Shown: positions 17,468 through 25,605 of the stretch, in pieces
Position numbering within the stretch: position 1 is the first letter of the stretch
Layout of the letters: each line of letters starts with the position of its first letter
Assembly (NCBI GenBank): GCA_039024635.1
Contig: JBCCQA010000012.1
Span: 62,001-126,000, forward strand
Direction: 5' to 3'
From: Kuafuiihalomonas sp039024635
Lineage (GTDB): Bacteria > Myxococcota > Kuafuiibacteriia > Kuafuiibacteriales > Kuafuiibacteriaceae
Length of the DNA stretch: 64,000 nt
Position numbers and translations under genes: made by a program
Notes under the pieces: generated by a model
What the model was told of the DNA's origin: nothing
Databases searched by the model: none
Seen by the model: the letters and a program-made list of their open reading frames with translations, nothing else

Positions 17468-19906
17468 TCAGTCCGTCCACTGAAAGGCCGCGCCGTCGAA
17501 TCGCCCCTCGCCTTCGAGGCGATTGGCGTCGGGCCCATCGAGGATCCACCGGCGGTGGAGCTCGAAGAGTCGGGTCCGCGTTTGCTCCCAGTAGGCGAAG
17601 CGACTGCTGTCCGCGACCTCGACCATCCAGCGCCGGGGCGCCTGGGTCAGCGCGTCGTACAGAGGTCGGACCAGGAATCCGGGCGCTTCGTTGTCATAGC
17701 CTCCAAAGGCGAGGAGTACCGGGACGTCGATCTCGGCCGCCAGCTCTGCCCGAAGACCCCACAGGGTCGCGATCGGCTGAAGCAGGACGTCCAGGTCTCC
17801 GGTCGAAAGGGAGGTCCAGGCGTCTTCGAAGCTGCCTTGGTCTACCTGGGCCAGCCTCCGTACCATGGGTGACCATCTCGCCCGCAGCTCGTCCCGCCTG
17901 ACTACCCTGGCCGGACGGCCCGCGGCTGGGAGTCGGGGCGGGGAAGCCGGGAAGATGAACAAGCCTTGAGTTCCATAGGCCGTGACACTCGCGATTCGGT
18001 CCGAGCGGCCGCGAGCCACGTACAGGGCAAGACCACCCATGACTCCGGTGCCGGTCAAGTGGACCTTCATGCCGGGATGGCGCGTTTCCAAGAAAGCTAG
18101 AGCGGCGAGGACCTCGTGTTCGATTGAGGCCGTGTCGTGGAGGGTGAAGCGGTCCTCGGCTTGGGAATCCCGCGTGCCGGCGGAGGTCTGCCAGTTCTTT
18201 GCTTCATCGAAGCCAGACGGGCGAAGGCTGGTCCCCGAACCGGAGATGTCCAGGGCGTATGCCGCGACCCCCGCCTCAGCCAGGTGCGCGAGCCAGCTCC
18301 GGGTCGGGACACCCTCTTGATAGATGGCCGATGCCGGCAGATCCAATCCTTCGATGGCCAGCATCACCGCTTCGGGCGTCGACGTCGGCTCGGGGAGCGA
18401 GGCCACCAGACCGAGCGTTCCCGGGATGGGGTCTCGACCGGGCCAGGCGCTTTCGATGGGGACTCGAAAGCTGGTCGAAGTCACGACGCTCTGGACCGCC
18501 GAGACCTGGCGCCCGTTCGGACGGGGCGCCTGTCGAAGCCAGTCGACCAGCCCCGTCACCAACTCATGAACGTCTTCAGCCAAGAAGGGTGCCGTACCTT
18601 CGGGTCCGAAGTAGCGACCGTCGAAGCCTGCCGAAAACACGACCCTAGGGGCCGCGTCCAGTCGACGCTCCACGCCGAGCATGTCGCTGGGTGGCAGCTG
18701 TTCCCGCAGGCTCAAGAGTCCGGGGCCGGACCAAGCCTCTAGCCATTGGTCCAGGAGGTCGTTCTCACTCGGACGCCAGGCAACCCGAGGCGCCGGCTCG
18801 CCGAAGGCTCGGTCCTCGCCCACGGGTGCGAAGAGCTCGACGAAAGCATCGATGCCGGCGGCTGATCCCAGGATCTCTTCGTCGAGGTAGCGTTGAAGGG
18901 CTCGGCCCGGATCGCTCCAGTGGGAGGCCGGGTGGATCAAGACCAGGCGGACGCCCCGGTCTTCAAGAGGGATCGAAGCCAAGGCCTGAACGAGGGCTCG
19001 GGCCGCAATCAGGCCGGTGTCGAAGCTGGGATTTCCGTGGGGCGAATCTAAGGGGGCCACCACCGCAACCCGGGGGGCAAGGGGGGGACCCGGAACCTGC
19101 GCGAAGAGGGTCTGCGCGCTGAGGGTCGACGTCCTCGTGTCGAAGCGCCATTCGAGGCGGAGCTCCTCCCGGACCGACCTCAACCACTCCCCCGTCTCGT
19201 GGCCGACGAGTGCGGCTGGCATCCGAGGGCCGAGCTCCGGAGTCCCTGGAAAGCTCGGTGCTCCTGGAGGTGCGTCCGGCGGAAGCGCCATGATCAGGCC
19301 CGCGGCCCCAGCACGAGAGGCCGTCCAGTACACGTCGAAGAACGACTCGATGCTGAGGGCTGCGACGTTGGGGTGGTTGGCCAGACGAAATGCCAAGTCG
19401 TCGTCGAAGCGCACGTCGACGAGGGCCACACGCCCTTCGCTGGCATCACCCAGGTCCAGGTCGGCCAATCCGGGTAGGTCGAGCTCGGCCGAGCCGCTCC
19501 CCTCGGAAGGCCAGGCTTGTAGGCTTCGGGTCGTGGTGCCCGTGGACGCGACCATGCGCACCGGTCCCGGGTTCCAGGCCACGAGCTCGACGGGAAAGCC
19601 CATCACGGACGCGCCGGAGGATTCCAGAGCTCGAGCCCATGCTTCCGTGGCTTCACGGTGGGCGTCTGAGCCGAGTCGGCGGTTCCTCGGCAGCGCTTCG
19701 GCCCAGGCTCGCAGTCGTTCCGGAGCCGGAATACGAGGCTGTGGCCTCACCCCGCCGTCGTCGGAGACGGGGCCCAGGTCCGGAGGCTCGGCCCCGAGGT
19801 CTCGCCCTTGGTCCGCCGAGACGGGGCTCTCAGCCCTCGGACTGAGGTCGATCTGATTCGTGCAGGCGGAGGCGCCCAGCAGACAGATCCAGAGCCCGCG
19901 CCCCAT
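17468..19906 (-). CDS. large lipoprotein with M28-like and alpha/beta-hydrolase-like regions
   Basis: An 812-residue protein with a leader ending GASAC (lipobox) and an Asp/Pro-rich linker. The middle part reads like an M28-type peptidase with an inserted PA domain (AGAAGLIMALPPDAPPGAPSF; RVAVVAPLDSPHGNPSFDTG then VRLVLIHPAS), but I do not see the usual zinc ligands. From about residue 500 an alpha/beta-hydrolase-like fold appears (AYALDISGSGTSLR, VHLTGTGVMGGLALYVA, VPVLLAFGGYDNEAPGF). At the nucleophile elbow GTGVMG replaces GxSxG, so both halves look catalytically degenerate. First gene of a minus-strand series ending at the sigma factor pair. Confidence 0.75.
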   Translation of the reverse strand: MGRGLWICLLGASACTNQIDLSPRAESPVSADQGRDLGAEPPDLGPVSDDGGVRPQPRIPAPERLRAWAEALPRNRRLGSDAHREATEAWARALESSGASVMGFPVELVAWNPGPVRMVASTGTTTRSLQAWPSEGSGSAELDLPGLADLDLGDASEGRVALVDVRFDDDLAFRLANHPNVAALSIESFFDVYWTASRAGAAGLIMALPPDAPPGAPSFPGTPELGPRMPAALVGHETGEWLRSVREELRLEWRFDTRTSTLSAQTLFAQVPGPPLAPRVAVVAPLDSPHGNPSFDTGLIAARALVQALASIPLEDRGVRLVLIHPASHWSDPGRALQRYLDEEILGSAAGIDAFVELFAPVGEDRAFGEPAPRVAWRPSENDLLDQWLEAWSGPGLLSLREQLPPSDMLGVERRLDAAPRVVFSAGFDGRYFGPEGTAPFLAEDVHELVTGLVDWLRQAPRPNGRQVSAVQSVVTSTSFRVPIESAWPGRDPIPGTLGLVASLPEPTSTPEAVMLAIEGLDLPASAIYQEGVPTRSWLAHLAEAGVAAYALDISGSGTSLRPSGFDEAKNWQTSAGTRDSQAEDRFTLHDTASIEHEVLAALAFLETRHPGMKVHLTGTGVMGGLALYVARGRSDRIASVTAYGTQGLFIFPASPPRLPAAGRPARVVRRDELRARWSPMVRRLAQVDQGSFEDAWTSLSTGDLDVLLQPIATLWGLRAELAAEIDVPVLLAFGGYDNEAPGFLVRPLYDALTQAPRRWMVEVADSSRFAYWEQTRTRLFELHRRWILDGPDANRLEGEGRFDGAAFQWTD

Positions 19907-20090
19907 GGGCGGAGGGTAGCAGATGAAGGGTCAGGATGCGGACTCCTGGCCTACTTCGACTCGTCCGAGTCGCCGCCCGTGAGGGTTGGGGGGGAGAAGC
20001 GCCCTCCTCGCCGCGACGGTCGCTGGCCCGCAAGAACGTACATCGGCAACGTACGTCGGCGTGCTGGGTTCGAGGCTCTAGGCTAGCTCC

Positions 20091-21440
20091 ATGGCCTCCA
20101 TGAAAGCCCCCATCCTTCGAATCACGGGGATCGGCCTTGCTGCATCCGTGAACTTTGGCATTCTCCTCACGAACGGTCTGGCCTGCGCGGCGTCGCCAAC
20201 GATTCTGGAGGCGAAGGCTCCGCCCCGGCGTCAGAGCTCTCGCGCGGTCTCTGCCGTTCAGGGGAGTGGGGGCCTTCGGCTGGCGCCAAGAGTCCTTCCT
20301 TTGATCGCCCAGCATCCGCGCTTGGTAGAAGAGCTTCGTGACAGCCTCTACGCTTTCTTTAGGTTTCAGCACGAGGCCTTCACCGCTCGAAGTTGCAGCC
20401 TCTTCGAGAGGGATCGATTCGTCCTGCCCCTAGTCAATCTCCATGGGGATGCCCACTTGGTCCAGTATGCCTCCACCCAGCTTGGTTTCGGACTCGACGA
20501 CTTCGACGAGGCCGGATTCGGTCCTGCGGTGGTGGACTTGGTACGTTTCGGCGCGTCCATTCACATCGCCTGCCAGGAGGTCGACTTCCCCTGTGACGCG
20601 GCGTCCGCGGTCGAAGTCTTCCTGGCGGCCTATCGCCGTGCCGTCTTGGCGCCGCGGACGCCGCTCGCCGTCCCTACCTGGGTGCGCCGAGCCAGGAGGC
20701 GACCCGATTCGAATCGCGAGGCCCATCTTGCCTTTGCCGAGTCGCTGATGGCGCCGGTCGACCCGCCAACGCGACGTCATCTCGACGAAGCCTGGGCAGA
20801 GATGACCACCATGCTAAGAAACACGGGCTTCCGCGCTTCGCAGGACTACTTGGACATTGTCAGAGTCGGCCGCATCGATCTCGGTGTCGGGTCGGCGCTG
20901 ACCCAGAAGTACCTGCTGAGAGTACGTGGACCCTCGTCGGACCCCTCCGATGACCGAATCATCGAGGTCAAGGCCCACTCGGGAGAGGACCGCACGAGCT
21001 GTGTCTTCCACCCGCCGACGGGGGGTGTCCTATATCCCAGGGTCATGCAGCGACGGCTGGGACGGGTCTCACCCGAGATTTTGGCTTACTTGGCGTCTTC
21101 GGGCACTACGTCCAACGAGGAGGAGCAGCAGGCCCAGACCTACTGGGTTCGCTCCTGGGATCCCGACTACAAGGAGCTCGGCCTCGACGAACTCGCGGAC
21201 CAAGCTGAGTTGGAAGAGGTCGCCGCCGACGCGGGCCTTCAGCTGGGCCGTGGACACTGCAGCCACGTGACCGCGCCTTTGGAGGCTCAGCATCGCTTCG
21301 CCCACGACCGATCGCTGACCGGCCTTGCGCCCCGTTTGGAGGCTGCCATGGAGCTGCTGGCGTTAGAAGTCCGCAGCGCTTGGGAGGCCGACCGCCTCTT
21401 TCTGGACTCGGCCCTGACCACACGCATGAGCTCGCACTAG
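20091..21440 (+). CDS. DUF2252 family protein with signal peptide
   Basis: A 449-residue protein of the DUF2252 family, distantly kinase-like in its conserved core. Key motifs are GDAHL at residues 119-123 and LDDFDEAGFGPAVVDLVRFGASI at about 135-157, which match the family's GDxHxxNFG and NDFDE signatures (the Asn is Gln here: GDAHLVQYA). A second conserved stretch near residue 290 is VKAHSGEDRTS. Unusually, the protein begins with a hydrophobic leader (ILRITGIGLAASVNFGILL) and so may be exported or membrane-linked. Function of the family is unknown. Start is ATG 20091 or the ATG three codons on. Confidence 0.85.
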   Translation: MASMKAPILRITGIGLAASVNFGILLTNGLACAASPTILEAKAPPRRQSSRAVSAVQGSGGLRLAPRVLPLIAQHPRLVEELRDSLYAFFRFQHEAFTARSCSLFERDRFVLPLVNLHGDAHLVQYASTQLGFGLDDFDEAGFGPAVVDLVRFGASIHIACQEVDFPCDAASAVEVFLAAYRRAVLAPRTPLAVPTWVRRARRRPDSNREAHLAFAESLMAPVDPPTRRHLDEAWAEMTTMLRNTGFRASQDYLDIVRVGRIDLGVGSALTQKYLLRVRGPSSDPSDDRIIEVKAHSGEDRTSCVFHPPTGGVLYPRVMQRRLGRVSPEILAYLASSGTTSNEEEQQAQTYWVRSWDPDYKELGLDELADQAELEEVAADAGLQLGRGHCSHVTAPLEAQHRFAHDRSLTGLAPRLEAAMELLALEVRSAWEADRLFLDSALTTRMSSH

Positions 21441-21576
21441 TTTGGACGGAGTTCAGACTCCAGCTCGTTCGATACGCTCCATGATGGGCGCATGTACGCG
21501 CTTCGTGGAGGCCCTCCGCCGTGCGTACGTATCCCCAAAGGTGGACATCCATGTCTAGATCGCAAAACCTTCGGCT

Positions 21577-22488
21577 GTGGAGCAAGTCGAAGAAGCGAGT
21601 TCGTGTACGACTGCGAGCCTGCAACATCTCGTTGCCCACCCCGCCATCGTCGAAGTCGAGGGCCGGGTGGCCGGACGCTCGCGTGCCAAGCTCTATCGCA
21701 ACCGGATCGAGCATGCCTACCCAGATCCGGCCAGCGAGTACTTGGTGGTTCAGACCGTACAGACGACGGAGCACAGTGAGCTTCGCGTCGACCTCGGCGC
21801 AGGACGTTTCGAGAGCCCCCACATCCCCAAAGTCCATCTTCTCGCGCCTCCGGACGTCGACTGTGACTTCGACGGTCGGGGCCCTTTCGAGCTTCAAATG
21901 ATCGCCCTTCCCAAGCGGTTCGTGAACGTCTTCCGAGACGAGAGGGCGACTCGGGGCACGGGCGGCAGCGACTTCGGGCCCCTGCATTCTGCAGCCTTCG
22001 TCGATCCCGCAGTCGATCGCCTGATCTCCATGCTGTGGCGGGAGGCCGATCACGGTAATCCGAGAGGGGAGCTGTTCGCGGAGCACCTTCTGTTGTCTTT
22101 GGTCTTGGCCCTCGAGCGCAGGAGCGAAGGTCCCTCGACCTTGGCTGGGAGCGCAGGGCGTTTTGCCCAACGGCGCCTGAAGCGCGTCGAGGACTATCTT
22201 CGAGCTCACGTGGCCCGCCCTATCGATCTCTCCGACGTGGCCGAGGCTGTTCAGATGAATCGCTTCGAGCTGTCACGTGCCTTTCGAGCGACCATGGGCC
22301 AGTCACTTTGGCAGTACTTCATCGCTTTGCGGTGCGAACGAGCGGCCGAGCTCTTGGCCCAGGACGACGAGGCCATGCCCTTGAGCTACGTCGCGGTCGA
22401 GTCTGGCTTTCACGACCAGAGTCACCTCCACCGTCACTTTCGTCGCAACTTCGGCATCACTCCCGGCCGCTATCGAGCCTGCTTGTAA
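21577..22488 (+). CDS. AraC family transcriptional regulator
   Basis: A 303-residue regulator. The C-terminal 100 residues are an AraC/XylS DNA-binding domain with two helix-turn-helix motifs: DLSDVAEAVQMNRFELSRAFRATMG (first) and LSYVAVESGFHDQSHLHRHFRRNFGITPGRYR (second, including the conserved GF.DQSH.HRxF..GxTPxxYR). The N-terminal half is a small cupin-like effector domain without recognisable ligand residues. Start is GTG at 21577; no ATG fits. It faces the alpha/beta hydrolase gene convergently, so its target may be the DUF2252 gene upstream or elsewhere. Confidence 0.93.
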   Translation: MEQVEEASSCTTASLQHLVAHPAIVEVEGRVAGRSRAKLYRNRIEHAYPDPASEYLVVQTVQTTEHSELRVDLGAGRFESPHIPKVHLLAPPDVDCDFDGRGPFELQMIALPKRFVNVFRDERATRGTGGSDFGPLHSAAFVDPAVDRLISMLWREADHGNPRGELFAEHLLLSLVLALERRSEGPSTLAGSAGRFAQRRLKRVEDYLRAHVARPIDLSDVAEAVQMNRFELSRAFRATMGQSLWQYFIALRCERAAELLAQDDEAMPLSYVAVESGFHDQSHLHRHFRRNFGITPGRYRACL

Positions 22489-22526
22489 GTCGAAGCGGGT
22501 GCCACAGAGAAGTCCGGGTAGGCGAT

Positions 22527-23261
22527 TCACGAGGCTTGCGTGCCGGAAGGCGCGAGGGCCCGAGCGACCTCGATCCACACCCGCGGATTGAACGGCATGC
22601 CCAGGTGGGAGGCGCCTCGAAGTCTGACGTGGCGCGCTTGGAGGTTGTACCGGTCACGGGCCGAAGCCGACCCAACGATGCCGTCGGACTCGCTGTAGAT
22701 CACGGTCAGCGGGACGTTCAGTCCCTCGGCGTTGATTTTGTGGACGTGCACTTCGAAAGCGTCGAGGTCGATGCCCTGTTTGCGGGCGAAGTAGCGGCCG
22801 GTCGAGGTGTACTTGGGGCCACCTTCCACGGGCGTCCCCATGGTGATGATCTGCGCCACCTTGTTCGGTCTGGCCCGCGCCACGAGCCGAGCTATGACCC
22901 CGCCCAGACTCCAGCCCACCAGACGCAGGGGGTTCTCGGGATCCTCGTCTAGTCTCTCTATCAGGCGCTCTGCGTCTCGTTCTGGTCGTCCTCGGTTGAT
23001 GCCCAGGCCCCAGCCCTCCGGCCGATGGCCGAGCGCGCTCAAGTAGGTCCGGAGGCCGGACATGAAGCGGTCCCCGGCTCCGAACCCGGGAATCAGCATG
23101 ACGGGCTCTCCGACGCCCCGGGGCTGCGAGCAGAGCCAGGGCAGGGCCGGGAGCAGCCCCGCCAGCTCGAAGGCGGCTCTCAGCTCCAGGGTCTTCAAGT
23201 AGGCCGGAGGCGGGGCGAGACCGAAGCTTTGCTCTCGCCCGAGCCGACTCGGTTCGGACAT
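22527..23261 (-). CDS. alpha/beta-hydrolase, lipase-like
   Basis: A 244-residue hydrolase of the alpha/beta fold. It has the oxyanion loop LIPGFGAGDRF, the nucleophile elbow GWSLGG (Ser about 118), an acid segment TVIYSESDGIVG and a late His in GASHLGMPF, giving a complete Ser-Asp-His set. The order resembles PGAP1/triacylglycerol-lipase type hydrolases, and MGTPVEGGPKYTSTG is a typical cap segment. ATG 23261 was chosen; a TTG two codons earlier is possible. It is divergent from the SDR gene with about 110 bases between starts. Confidence 0.88.
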   Translation of the reverse strand: MSEPSRLGREQSFGLAPPPAYLKTLELRAAFELAGLLPALPWLCSQPRGVGEPVMLIPGFGAGDRFMSGLRTYLSALGHRPEGWGLGINRGRPERDAERLIERLDEDPENPLRLVGWSLGGVIARLVARARPNKVAQIITMGTPVEGGPKYTSTGRYFARKQGIDLDAFEVHVHKINAEGLNVPLTVIYSESDGIVGSASARDRYNLQARHVRLRGASHLGMPFNPRVWIEVARALAPSGTQAS

Positions 23262-23372
23262 GGGCAAAGCGTAGCAAGGAAGGTGTACGGGCCCCCTGGA
23301 AAACGGCTACCCGGCCTCAGCAGGCTGGTTTCTTCGCGCCCGACTCGTCATCCTCTGTATGGGAAGCTGACC

Positions 23373-24341
23373 ATGAGCATCGAGACCAAACACCTCCAGA
23401 CCTTTCTCGAGAAGGACACCCAAGACATGACGGGGAAGCTCGTAGCCATCACGGGCACCACCACCGGCACGGGCTACGTCTGCGCCCGAGAGCTCGCACG
23501 CCTGGGCGCAAAGGTCCTGCTACTCAACCGGGAGAGTGAGCGAGCCCGCTCTTCGTTGAAGAGTCTTCGCGAAGAGGTTCCCTCGGGCGAGTTCGAGGCC
23601 GTGGCCTGCGACCTTCAAGACTTCGCGAGCGTCCGGAAAGCCTCCGAATCCATCCGAGCCAAGTACGAAGTTCTGGACGTTCTCTGCAACAACGCCGGGG
23701 TCATGGCGATGCCCGACCAAGCCACCAAAGATGGCTACGACGTGCAGATGCAGACCAACTGCATCTCCCACTTCTTGCTCACCCGGGAGCTGTATCCGCT
23801 GATCGCGAAGAGCGCCGATGGCCGAATCGTGAACCACAGCTCGATGGCTCGTCTGGGCGACCCCCTTGCGCCCGAGTATTTTCAGAAGCGCGGCGGCGAC
23901 CTGGGGGGCGACGGTACCGAAGAAGAGAGCATGAGCTTCTCCGGCCCTCGATGGCAGCGCTACCACCAGACCAAGCTCGCCAACTGCGCATTTACCTACG
24001 GGCTAGTCGAGCGTCTCTGTGACAAGGGCGTCACGACCGTCAAAGCGATGGTGGCCCACCCGGGCCTGGCGGCCACCAGTCTACAGCTCACCACTGCCGA
24101 GGTGGGTGGTATGGCCAAGGACAGTCCGGTCATGAGCCAGGCCCAGACGGCGGAAGACGGCGCCCTCGGCATCCTTCGGTGCTGCGCTGACCCGAACGCG
24201 AAATCGGGCGACTTCTACGGGCCGGAGCGCTTCGCGGGCTACCCCGACAAGATCGAGCCCGAGCCCATGCTCTCGGACCCCGAGACCATCCGCATCAACT
24301 GGGAGTGCTGCGAGGCGGCGGTGGGCACATTCGAGATCTGA
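23373..24341 (+). CDS. short-chain dehydrogenase/reductase (SDR)
   Basis: A 322-residue classical SDR related to retinol-dehydrogenase/WWOX-like members. Dinucleotide motif TGTTTGTG at residues 27-34, NNAGV at 106-110, catalytic Ser at about 156, and Y197-x3-K201 (YHQTK). The long insertion between the Ser and Tyr motifs (EYFQKRGGDLGGDGTEEE) is a family variation. Substrate cannot be told. The frame is open 116 codons further upstream but that part overlaps the divergent hydrolase; the ATG at 23373 has a GGGAAG sequence upstream. Confidence 0.9.
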   Translation: MSIETKHLQTFLEKDTQDMTGKLVAITGTTTGTGYVCARELARLGAKVLLLNRESERARSSLKSLREEVPSGEFEAVACDLQDFASVRKASESIRAKYEVLDVLCNNAGVMAMPDQATKDGYDVQMQTNCISHFLLTRELYPLIAKSADGRIVNHSSMARLGDPLAPEYFQKRGGDLGGDGTEEESMSFSGPRWQRYHQTKLANCAFTYGLVERLCDKGVTTVKAMVAHPGLAATSLQLTTAEVGGMAKDSPVMSQAQTAEDGALGILRCCADPNAKSGDFYGPERFAGYPDKIEPEPMLSDPETIRINWECCEAAVGTFEI

Positions 24342-24351
24342 GCTCGGATGT

Positions 24352-24603
24352 CTAAAGGCCCATCGCTTCGGCGAAGTGCTGAGCGCACAGGGCCGTGTCG
24401 TCTCCTGTGCTGCGTCGTTCAGCCTGGCAAGCTTGGCACGCGTCGGCCTTTTGATAGGACGCGTCCGTTCGCTCCGACTGAGCCAAGGTTCGAAGCTGAT
24501 CTTCGGGACTCGCGCTCGTGGTCGAGCTGGGGTCCCAACCGGGCTTGGCCTTGAGCTTCCGAAGGCCTTCTCGAATGGCGCGGTCACGAGATCGACGACT
24601 CAT
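24352..24603 (-). CDS. small CxxC protein of bufferin-type operon
   Basis: An 83-residue protein whose ATG overlaps the stop of the preceding membrane-protein gene by four bases (ATGA). The N-terminus is basic and helical; the C-terminal half has CQAC (residues about 55-58) and a third Cys with His 3 residues on (CAQH), which could bind a metal ion. I recognise no family. As last gene of the minus-strand operon BufA1-BufBC-sigma-membrane protein, it may take part in metal sensing or handling, but that is inference from position and the Cys pattern. Confidence 0.6.
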   Translation of the reverse strand: MSRRSRDRAIREGLRKLKAKPGWDPSSTTSASPEDQLRTLAQSERTDASYQKADACQACQAERRSTGDDTALCAQHFAEAMGL

Positions 24604-25154
24604 GGCTGAGCCCCTTCGATGACTGGAGAAGCTAGGGCGTAGAATAGCTGCCCTTCACTCCAGATGCGCACCCTGCCGCCCGGCGTCGCGACGCTCTCAG
24701 CCGGGAGCTGGCGTAGCCGGTCCGTGGCCCGGGTGACGTACAAGGCGTGGGCGCGACCGGCGTCGTCTTCCAGGATCGCTTGGGCGGCCACCCGTCCGTC
24801 AAGGCTGCAGTGCTTTCCGCCCTTCAGAGAAAACGCGAGCGGTAGCCTCGGGGGCGTGAGCCGAAAGTCCAAGCGCTCGAGCGCTTGGTCCAGCGCAACG
24901 AAGGAGTCCGTCTCCACCACGGGGACGTCCAGATTCAGGAAGTGGGTCCAAACCTCCTGGGTCACGGCTTCACGGGGGCTCGGTTCGACAAGGCTGAAGA
25001 TCGTCAAAGCCGCTGCGCACACGGCGACCAGGGCGCCTCCCCAAGCTGCCGCCGCCCAGCTCGCGGCTAGGTTCGAAACACGCTCACCCCGTCGTGGACT
25101 CTCGACCTGGTCGTAAAAGCGACGCAGCGCCTCATCGAGCTCGGGTGTCGCCAT
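24600..25154 (-). CDS. single-pass membrane protein, putative anti-sigma factor
   Basis: A 184-residue protein with a cytoplasmic N-terminus of about 30 residues, a transmembrane helix (about 33-57, AAAAWGGALVAVCAAALTIFSL) and an extracytoplasmic domain with a lone Cys in GGKHCSLDG. It starts 23 bases inside the end of the ECF sigma gene, the standard sigma/anti-sigma overlap. It is unlike the six-helix NrsF anti-sigma that controls metal-stress ECF factors elsewhere, so assignment as anti-sigma rests on topology and gene order. A periplasmic Cys-bearing domain could sense metal. Confidence 0.72.
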   Translation of the reverse strand: MATPELDEALRRFYDQVESPRRGERVSNLAASWAAAAWGGALVAVCAAALTIFSLVEPSPREAVTQEVWTHFLNLDVPVVETDSFVALDQALERLDFRLTPPRLPLAFSLKGGKHCSLDGRVAAQAILEDDAGRAHALYVTRATDRLRQLPAESVATPGGRVRIWSEGQLFYALASPVIEGAQP

Positions 25155-25605
25155 GGTGTCCTCCTTCCGGCTCCAAGAAGGCCAGCATCTTCCCCTTTGC
25201 CCGGTGCGACAAGCTCAGCACCGTTCCCCGAGGGGCCCCCATGAGCTTCGAGATCTCCTGGGCCGTCCAGCCCTCGACGGTCATGAGGTAGAGAACCTCT
25301 CGCTCACGGGACGTGAGTCGCTGCAGTGCGGCCTTCAAGTCGAGTCGATCGGGAACCGAATCGAGGTCGGCTTCAGGCGCCGAAACTTCGGTCGTGAGGT
25401 CCTCAAGCGGCGGATCTCGCCGGCCCTTTCGAAGCCGGTCCACCCAACGATGCCGAATGGCGGCAAATAGATAGGCCTTGTTGGGCCGACGCCAGCGCCG
25501 TCGAGCGCTCAACCATGCCTCGTGCAGGACGTCTTCCGCATCTCTTCGATCGTGGGTGAGGGCGAAAGCGTAGCGAAAACCGTGCTCGTATAGATCAGCC
25601 CGCAT
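25132..25605 (-). CDS. ECF sigma factor of bufferin-type operon
   Basis: A 157-residue ECF sigma factor. Region 2: YAFALTHDRRDAEDVLHEAWLSA and KAYLFAAIRHRWVDRLRK; region 4: LQRLTSREREVLYLMTVEGWTAQEISKLMGAPRGTVLSLSHRAK, with a clear HTH. The ATG at 25605 overlaps the end of the MNIO/DUF2063 gene by 11 bases, so it is made from the same transcript as the RiPP precursor and maturase. This suggests autoregulation: the operon encodes its own sigma factor. Gene neighbour on the 3' side is the presumed anti-sigma. Confidence 0.92.
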   Translation of the reverse strand: MRADLYEHGFRYAFALTHDRRDAEDVLHEAWLSARRRWRRPNKAYLFAAIRHRWVDRLRKGRRDPPLEDLTTEVSAPEADLDSVPDRLDLKAALQRLTSREREVLYLMTVEGWTAQEISKLMGAPRGTVLSLSHRAKGKMLAFLEPEGGHHGDTRAR

